Below are positions 28,504 to 34,030 of a stretch of 34,030 nt of DNA, in pieces. Source of the DNA: Candidatus Pelagibacter sp. (GTDB lineage Bacteria > Pseudomonadota > Alphaproteobacteria > Pelagibacterales > Pelagibacteraceae); assembly GCA_028095445.1 (NCBI GenBank), contig JAOHCJ010000006.1, positions 1 to 34,030 of the forward strand. The letters are read 5' to 3'. The position numbers and the translations under genes were made by a program. The notes under the pieces were generated by a model that did no database searches, was not told the origin of the DNA, and was given only the letters and a program-made list of their open reading frames with translations. The number at the start of each line of letters is the position of its first letter. The first letter of the stretch is position 1.

Positions 28504-29576
28504 TGAGTTTCAAATGTGGAATAGTTGGTTTGCCTAATGTTGGTAAATCTACATTATTTAATGCACTTACAAATTCAAACAAAGCACAAGCAGCTAATTT
28601 TCCTTTTTGTACGATTGAACCAAACATTGGTGTTGTTCCTGTACCAGATGAAAGATTAGATAAATTAGTGCAAATATCAAAATCAAAAAAAAAAATAAAT
28701 ACTACTATTGAGTTTGTAGATATTGCTGGCCTTGTAGAAGGTGCTTCTAAAGGTGAGGGTTTAGGAAATAAATTTTTATCCCATATAAGAGAAGTGGACT
28801 CTGTAATACACATGATAAGATGCTTTGATTCTGATGATATTCAAAATGTAAATCCTGATGTGGACCCAGTAAGAGATTTAGAAATCATTGAAACTGAAAT
28901 GATGTTAGCAGACCTAGAGTCTATTCAAAAAAGACTAGAAAAAAATAACAAAAAAAATGTAGATGAAGAACAGTTAAAAATCCTAGAAATTACTTTGGAC
29001 TGCATAAATAATTCTAAAGATACTCAAATCCTTTATAATCAATTTGAAAAAAAAATTCTAAATCAAAGTGGTTTACTATCTCTAAAACCTAAAATTTTTG
29101 TTTGCAACGTAGATGAAGCGAGTGTTCAAACTGGCAATAAATACACAGAAGCTTTTGTCAAAAAATTTGGAGAAAAAAATACATTAATAGTTTCTGCTGA
29201 TATTGAAAATCAAATTAATCAGCTTGAAAATGATGAAAAAGAGAATTATATGGAAATGATTGGGCTAAAAAAAACAGGTTTAAATATGTTAATTCAAAAA
29301 GGTTATAATATTTTAGAGCTAGATACTTATTTTACGTCAGGGCCTGAAGAAACTAGAGCTTGGACAATTCAAAAAAATTGTACTGCTCCAAAAGCTGCAG
29401 GTGAAATTCATACTGATTTTGAAAAAGGGTTTATAAGAGCCGAAACGATAGCATATGAAGATTTTATTAATAATGAAGGTTGGGTTAATTCAAAAACCAA
29501 TGGGAAAATGAGGCTTGAGGGAAAAGATTATATTGTCAAAGATGGTGATGTTTTAAACTTCAGATTCAATACGTGA
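28503..29576 (+). CDS. ychF: Redox-regulated ATPase / GTP-binding protein YchF
   Basis: Obg-family P-loop protein associated with the ribosome; despite its name E. coli YchF prefers ATP. 357 residues. Walker A GIVGLPNVGKSTLFN (6-20), the G3-type DIAGLVEGASKGEGLG, a coiled-coil insertion near 140-190 (EKNNKKNVDEEQL) and the C-terminal TGS domain (FEKGFIRAETIAYEDF, KDGDVLNFRF) are seen. It overlaps pth by one base, and its last 24 bases overlap the convergent petC. Confidence 0.95.
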   Translation: MSFKCGIVGLPNVGKSTLFNALTNSNKAQAANFPFCTIEPNIGVVPVPDERLDKLVQISKSKKKINTTIEFVDIAGLVEGASKGEGLGNKFLSHIREVDSVIHMIRCFDSDDIQNVNPDVDPVRDLEIIETEMMLADLESIQKRLEKNNKKNVDEEQLKILEITLDCINNSKDTQILYNQFEKKILNQSGLLSLKPKIFVCNVDEASVQTGNKYTEAFVKKFGEKNTLIVSADIENQINQLENDEKENYMEMIGLKKTGLNMLIQKGYNILELDTYFTSGPEETRAWTIQKNCTAPKAAGEIHTDFEKGFIRAETIAYEDFINNEGWVNSKTNGKMRLEGKDYIVKDGDVLNFRFNT

Positions 29577-30332
29577 CCAAATTTTCTTCATACTAAAGTA
29601 AACTAGAATTGTTAAAATAATTAAATACAAAATAGCTTTAAAGCCCATTTTATGTCTTGCTTCTAAATGTGGTTCTGCGGCCCACATTAAAAATGTTGTG
29701 ACGTCTTTTGCCATTTGCTCTTCTGTAGCTTTTGTACCATCACTATATTCTACTGCATCATCCATTAAAGGTTGTGACATTTTAATTTTATTACCATACA
29801 TGTATTTATTATAGTAAACCCCATCATCAAGCGTTATATCACTTGGTGGATCTTCATAACCTAAAAGTACTGAGTAAATATAATCAACGCCACCACTTCT
29901 AGCTTTTGCTAGTACCGACATGTCTGGGGGATATGCTCCACCATTAGCTGCTTGTGCTGCTTTAACATTTTCAAAAGGCATAACAAATTTATCTGATGGT
30001 TTAGCAGGCCGAGTAAACATTTCTCCGTCATTATTTGGCCCATCGGCAACTTCAAAATTTGCTGCTATAGCTTTTACTTGTTCTTCTGAAAATTCTGGTC
30101 CACCTGGTTCTGCTAAATTTCTATAACTTACATATTTCATTGAATGACAGCCAGCACAAACTTCTGAATAAACCTGATACCCTCTTTGTAATGCTCCTCT
30201 ATCAAATTTTCCAAATAATCCCTTAAAACTCCAATCTGTTTTTAAAAGATCAACTTTTTCTGCTGCATTTACTGCAAGAGTTCCTACTAATAAAAAAATA
30301 ATTGAATAGTTAATTTTTAAAATGTTTTTCAC
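29553..30332 (-). CDS. petC: Cytochrome c1 of the bc1 complex
   Basis: Membrane-anchored c-type cytochrome, carrying electrons from the Rieske protein to cytochrome c. 259 residues. An N-terminal signal peptide (about 1-24, IIFLLVGTLAVNAAE) leads to the heme site Cys59-Ala-Gly-Cys62-His63 (CAGCHSMKYVSYRNL). The axial Met is likely in KIKMSQPLMDDAVEYSDG, and a C-terminal helix (AILYLIILTILVYFSM) anchors the protein. Last of the petABC unit; 4-bp gap after petB. It overlaps ychF by 24 bases at the 3' end, a large antiparallel overlap. Confidence 0.96.
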   Translation of the reverse strand: MKNILKINYSIIFLLVGTLAVNAAEKVDLLKTDWSFKGLFGKFDRGALQRGYQVYSEVCAGCHSMKYVSYRNLAEPGGPEFSEEQVKAIAANFEVADGPNNDGEMFTRPAKPSDKFVMPFENVKAAQAANGGAYPPDMSVLAKARSGGVDYIYSVLLGYEDPPSDITLDDGVYYNKYMYGNKIKMSQPLMDDAVEYSDGTKATEEQMAKDVTTFLMWAAEPHLEARHKMGFKAILYLIILTILVYFSMKKIWSRIESEV

Positions 30333-30336
30333 TTAA

Positions 30337-31596
30337 TTAATTTAAACTTTCTTTTTTCTTAACAGCTGATGCTATTGGCATCCCTCCTAGTACCGGTTCT
30401 GTAATGCTTAAGGGCAAGGGTATAGTTTTTTCTTTAAATCCCAAAACTGGCAAAATTATTAAAAAATGAATGAAGTAATAAGCTGTAGCTACTCTTGCAA
30501 CCAATAAATATAAACCTTCAGCTGGCATTGCACCCACATAGCCTAATATTAGTACATCGGCTACTAGTATCCAGTAAAATTGCTTGTACAAAGGTCTAAA
30601 TACTGCTGATCTAATTTTTGAAGTGTCTAACCAAGGTAGTGCAGCTAAAATTAAAATTGCTGATAACATTGCTATCACTCCAAGTAACTTGTCTGGGACA
30701 GATCTTAAGATTGCATAAAAAGGTAATAAATACCATTCTGGAACTATATGAGCTGGTGTTACCATCGGGTTTGCTTCAATATAATTATCAGCATGACCTA
30801 GAATATTTGGAGAATAAAATACAAAGAACGCAAAGACAATCATAAACATTAATAAGGCAAAACCATCTTTAATTACTATGTATGGATGAAACGGTACGGT
30901 GTCTTTTGAGGGTTTCTTTATATCGATACCTACTGGATTATTGTTCCCTGGAACATGTAATGCCCAGATATGGAGAACAACTAATCCTAAAATTAAAAAT
31001 GGTATCAAGTAATGAAGTGTAAAGAATCTAGTTAAAGTAGGGTTATCTACAGAATAACCTCCCCATAACCACTCTACTATTCCTGTGCCTATAAGTGGTA
31101 TTGCACTAAAAAGATTTGTAATAACTGTTGCTCCCCAAAAACTCATCTGACCCCAAGGAAGTACATATCCCATAAATGCAGCTGCCATCATTAAAAGATA
31201 AATCATTATTCCGATAATCCAAATTATTTCTCTTGGAGATTTATACGATCCATAAAACAAAGATCTAAATATATGAATATATACTGCTAAAAAAAACATC
31301 GATGCACCATTAGAATGTATATACCTTATAAGCCATCCATAATTTACATCTCTCATTATGTGTTCAACACTTTCAAAAGCCATATCAGCATGGGCAATGT
31401 AGTGCATAGCTAAAGTTAAACCTGTAACTATTTGTGTAATTAAACAAAAGGTTAAAATTCCACCAAAGGTCCACCAATAATTTAAATTCTTAGGTGTTGG
31501 GTAGTCAGTTAAATGACTGGCAAGTGATAAGAGTGGAAGCCTATCATTAAACCATTTTCCAAATTTTGACTTAGGAACGTACTCGTGATCACTCAT
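30337..31596 (-). CDS. petB: Cytochrome b of the bc1 complex
   Basis: Transmembrane quinol-oxidising and quinone-reducing subunit with two b hemes. 419 residues, eight hydrophobic segments. The heme-ligating histidines fall in the [26 protein letters not shown] region and in [20 protein letters not shown]; the quinol-site [14 protein letters not shown] motif is intact. Order petA-petB-petC with 9- and 4-bp gaps shows a single operon. Confidence 0.97.
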   Translation of the reverse strand: MSDHEYVPKSKFGKWFNDRLPLLSLASHLTDYPTPKNLNYWWTFGGILTFCLITQIVTGLTLAMHYIAHADMAFESVEHIMRDVNYGWLIRYIHSNGASMFFLAVYIHIFRSLFYGSYKSPREIIWIIGIMIYLLMMAAAFMGYVLPWGQMSFWGATVITNLFSAIPLIGTGIVEWLWGGYSVDNPTLTRFFTLHYLIPFLILGLVVLHIWALHVPGNNNPVGIDIKKPSKDTVPFHPYIVIKDGFALLMFMIVFAFFVFYSPNILGHADNYIEANPMVTPAHIVPEWYLLPFYAILRSVPDKLLGVIAMLSAILILAALPWLDTSKIRSAVFRPLYKQFYWILVADVLILGYVGAMPAEGLYLLVARVATAYYFIHFLIILPVLGFKEKTIPLPLSITEPVLGGMPIASAVKKKESLN

Positions 31597-31605
31597 AATT
31601 ATTTA

Positions 31606-32115
31606 TTATCCAATTTTAATTGTGTTGCTATTAACAAATTCATATTTTGGAACTTCCATGTTTGTTGGAGCAGGACCTTTTCTAATTCTTCCAGATATAT
31701 CGTAGTGTGATCCATGACAAGGACAAAACCAACCATTGTAGTCTCCTTTATCATTTAAGGGCACACACCCTAAATGGGTACAAACACCTAACATGACTAA
31801 CCATTCTGGATCTTTTGCTCTATCCTCATCTTTTTGCGGATCCTTTAAATCCTCCATCTTTACAGCTCTTGCTTCTGCCACTTCTTCAGGTGTTCTTCTT
31901 TTGATAAAAACTGGTTTTCCCCTCCAAAGTACAGTTATTGTTTTTCCAGGTTGGACTGAGGTTACATCAACTTCTGTGCTAGCCAATGCTTTAACAGAGG
32001 CATCTGGGTTCATTTGATCTACTAAAGGCCAAACAATCGCTCCAACACCTACAGCTCCAACTGCATATGAGGCAGTAAATAGAAATTCTCTTCTTTCAGG
32101 TTTTTTTTCAGACAT
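31606..32115 (-). CDS. petA: Rieske iron-sulfur protein of the bc1 complex
   Basis: 169 residues, slightly short for the family. Twin-Arg motif RREFLF (8-13) and a hydrophobic anchor (about 14-31) suggest Tat export with an uncleaved anchor. The 2Fe-2S site has Cys112/His114 (CTHLGC) and Cys131/His134 (CPCHGSH), with Cys117 and Cys133 for the disulfide. First gene of petABC; it diverges from trmL across 87 bp. The linker near 79-100 (EVAEARAVKMEDLKDPQ) is the alphaproteobacterial-type insertion. Confidence 0.97.
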   Translation of the reverse strand: MSEKKPERREFLFTASYAVGAVGVGAIVWPLVDQMNPDASVKALASTEVDVTSVQPGKTITVLWRGKPVFIKRRTPEEVAEARAVKMEDLKDPQKDEDRAKDPEWLVMLGVCTHLGCVPLNDKGDYNGWFCPCHGSHYDISGRIRKGPAPTNMEVPKYEFVNSNTIKIG

Positions 32116-32144
32116 CTTTTAATTTTTTCTTTATTGTTATCTAA

Positions 32145-32160
32145 TATATGATTTCATATA
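32145..32160. repeat. 16-bp inverted repeat between petA and trmL (candidate operator)
   Basis: TATATGA (32145-32151) and TCATATA (32154-32160) are exact inverted copies separated by TT. The element lies 29 bp upstream of the petA start and 43 bp before trmL, a position suited to an operator. A second, A/T-only repeat (AGAAAAAA 32161-32168, TTTTTTCT 32172-32179) abuts it. The binding protein is unknown. Confidence 0.4.
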
Positions 32161-32202
32161 AGAAAAAAGTTTTTTTTCTATAGAAACAATGACACACAAA
32201 CC

Positions 32203-32663
32203 ATGAAATTAAGACCTAAAATAGCCTTGTATGAACCCGATATTCCCCAAAATACTGCTGCTATCATTAGAACGTGTGCATGTCTAGGGGCTGATTTGGA
32301 GATTATTGAGCCATGCGGATTTTTATTTAGCGACAAAAGGTTTAAGAGAGTAGTTATGGATTATATGGATGAAAAAATGATCAAATTTTATCAAAGTTCC
32401 AATGAATTCTTTAAATCTAAGAATGATAAAAGGGTAATATTAATGACTACGAAATCAGCTAACTCCTATACTGACTTTCAATTTAAAATTAATGATACAC
32501 TTTTATTTGGTAGAGAAAGTGCTGGTGTTCCTGAGCATGTACATAATTCAACTAAATTTCGATTAAAAATACCTATGGTTAACAATAAAAGATCTTTAAA
32601 TATAGCTAGTTCAGTTGCTATAGTTCTTTCTGAAAATTTAAGACAAACTAATTGTGAATATTA

Positions 32664-32664
<1 letters not shown>
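32203..32664 (+). CDS. trmL: tRNA (cytidine(34)-2'-O)-methyltransferase, TrmL/CspR family
   Basis: SpoU-type (trefoil-knot) SAM-dependent methyltransferase modifying the wobble base of some tRNAs. 153 residues, full length. Seen are EPDIPQNTAAIIRTCACLGA (10-29), IIEPCGFLFSDKRFKRVVMD (34-53), FGRESAGVPEHV, and the knot RSLNIASSVAIVLSENLRQ. It ends one base into hemF (TAATG). A neighbour relation to hemF is common in alphaproteobacteria. Confidence 0.94.
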
Positions 32665-33487
<823 letters not shown>

Positions 33488-33488
33488 A

Positions 33489-33965
33489 ATGGATAAAGAA
33501 CCAATAACATTGACTGGGCTTGAAAATATAAAAGAAGAATTAATTTTTTTAAAAGAAAAAAAAAGGCCTCAAATAGTTGCTGCTATTGCAGAAGCAAGAT
33601 CGCATGGTGATTTAAAAGAAAACGCTGAATACCATGCAGCAAAAGAAGAGCAATCTCATAATGAAGGTAGAATAGCTGAAATCAATGATATTATAGCTAG
33701 AGCAAATGTAATTGATGTTACAAAAATTATTAATGATGGAAAAGTTATTTTTGGATCCACAGTAAATCTAATAAACCTAGATACAGGAAAAAAAATTACT
33801 TACAAAATTGTAGGAAAAGATGAAGCTGATCTAAAAAAAAAATTAATTTTTTTTCAATCTCCTATAGGGAAAGGTTTAATTGGAAAAAATAAAAAAGATT
33901 TAGTTGAAATTAAAACTCCTGTAGGTATAAAAAATTTTGAGATCGAAGACGTTAAATATCTTTAA
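33489..33965 (+). CDS. greA: Transcription elongation factor GreA
   Basis: Rescues backtracked RNA polymerase by stimulating transcript cleavage. 158 residues, standard length. The N-terminal coiled coil has the tip acidic residues in [20 protein letters not shown] (35-54), followed by the FKBP-like C-terminal domain ([23 protein letters not shown] [18 protein letters not shown]). It begins one base after the hemF tail stop (33485-33487). Its stop overlaps a minus-strand gene by three to four bases. Confidence 0.97.
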   Translation: MDKEPITLTGLENIKEELIFLKEKKRPQIVAAIAEARSHGDLKENAEYHAAKEEQSHNEGRIAEINDIIARANVIDVTKIINDGKVIFGSTVNLINLDTGKKITYKIVGKDEADLKKKLIFFQSPIGKGLIGKNKKDLVEIKTPVGIKNFEIEDVKYL

Positions 33966-34030
33966 CTATTTACTATTCTTAAAATTTCTTTATCAGAAAT
34001 TTCAAAATTATTATTAATCCAAATCTCTTC
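33962..34030 (-). CDS. 3' end of an unidentified minus-strand gene
   Basis: The minus strand from 34030 to 33965 reads 22 residues ending [13 protein letters not shown] with a TAA at 33964-33962. The frame is open to the edge and its stop interlocks with greA's as TTAA, like the other convergent junctions in the window. The fragment is too short to identify; the coding call rests mainly on that pattern. Confidence 0.45.
   Translation of the reverse strand, partial: EEIWINNNFEISDKEILRIVNS

Noticed and set aside
32161..32179. A/T-only inverted repeat as an intrinsic terminator
   Set aside because: No gene ends here, both flanking genes diverge, and an A6/T6 stem without GC would be a weak terminator.

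Overview
The window is a very AT-rich, densely packed bacterial chromosome segment that reads as a SAR11-type alphaproteobacterium (Candidatus Pelagibacter or a close relative). This assignment rests on the base composition, the Lys/Asn/Ile-rich proteins and the gene orders typical of Alphaproteobacteria (yqeY-dnaG beside carAB; uvrC-pgsA; MarR-OmpR-EnvZ; lgt-midA-pgeF; rplY-pth-ychF; petABC). It also rests on extreme streamlining: the largest gap between genes is 176 bp, and all six convergent gene pairs overlap at their 3' ends. I see no rRNA, tRNA, CRISPR array, insertion sequence, prophage or integration scar. The window is core chromosome, not an island.

Layout. 1-817 (minus): the start of dnaG and a GatB/YqeY-domain gene. 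944-5785 (plus): carA, carB and a MOSC-domain gene. 5782-8616 (minus): a D-Ala-D-Ala-ligase-like ATP-grasp protein, a 2-oxoglutarate/Fe(II) oxygenase-like protein and an ELM1-family protein; this is the least understood block. 8638-11921 (plus): trxB, a small CxxC membrane protein, a J1-crystallin/ADP-ribosylglycohydrolase-like protein and a dihydroflavonol-reductase-like SDR. 11913-14229 (minus): a TIP30-like protein, ytoQ and an aspartate aminotransferase. 14265-20001 (plus): uvrB, a pteridine-reductase-like SDR, folB, uvrC and pgsA as a tightly overlapping run. 19998-20879 (minus): ilvE. 20950-23351 (plus): a MarR regulator, an OmpR-type response regulator and an EnvZ-type kinase. 23329-23583 (minus): a UbiK-like protein. 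23631-29576 (plus): lgt, midA, pgeF, prs, rplY, pth and ychF. 29553-32115 (minus): petA-petB-petC for the cytochrome bc1 complex. 32203-33965 (plus): trmL, hemF and greA. The last 69 bases hold the 3' end of an unidentified minus-strand gene.

Themes. Respiration runs through the right half: bc1 structural genes, a MarR/OmpR pair resembling the Rhodobacter PetP/PetR regulators, a UbiK-like ubiquinone factor, a MidA/NDUFAF7-like complex I assembly methyltransferase, and hemF for heme. The other genes serve nucleotide synthesis, folate synthesis, excision repair, lipid and lipoprotein synthesis, and translation.

The most notable observations are: (i) hemF is split by a one-base frameshift that leaves its conserved C-terminal motifs in another frame; (ii) the SDR beside folB has the Asp/Tyr/Lys spacing and TGxxxRxG loop of pteridine reductases; (iii) DnaG has lost three of its four zinc-ligand positions; (iv) the J1-crystallin-like protein lacks the usual hydrolase metal motif; (v) the ELM1/oxygenase/ATP-grasp block has no assigned pathway. 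I did not find a clear new defence or mobile system here.
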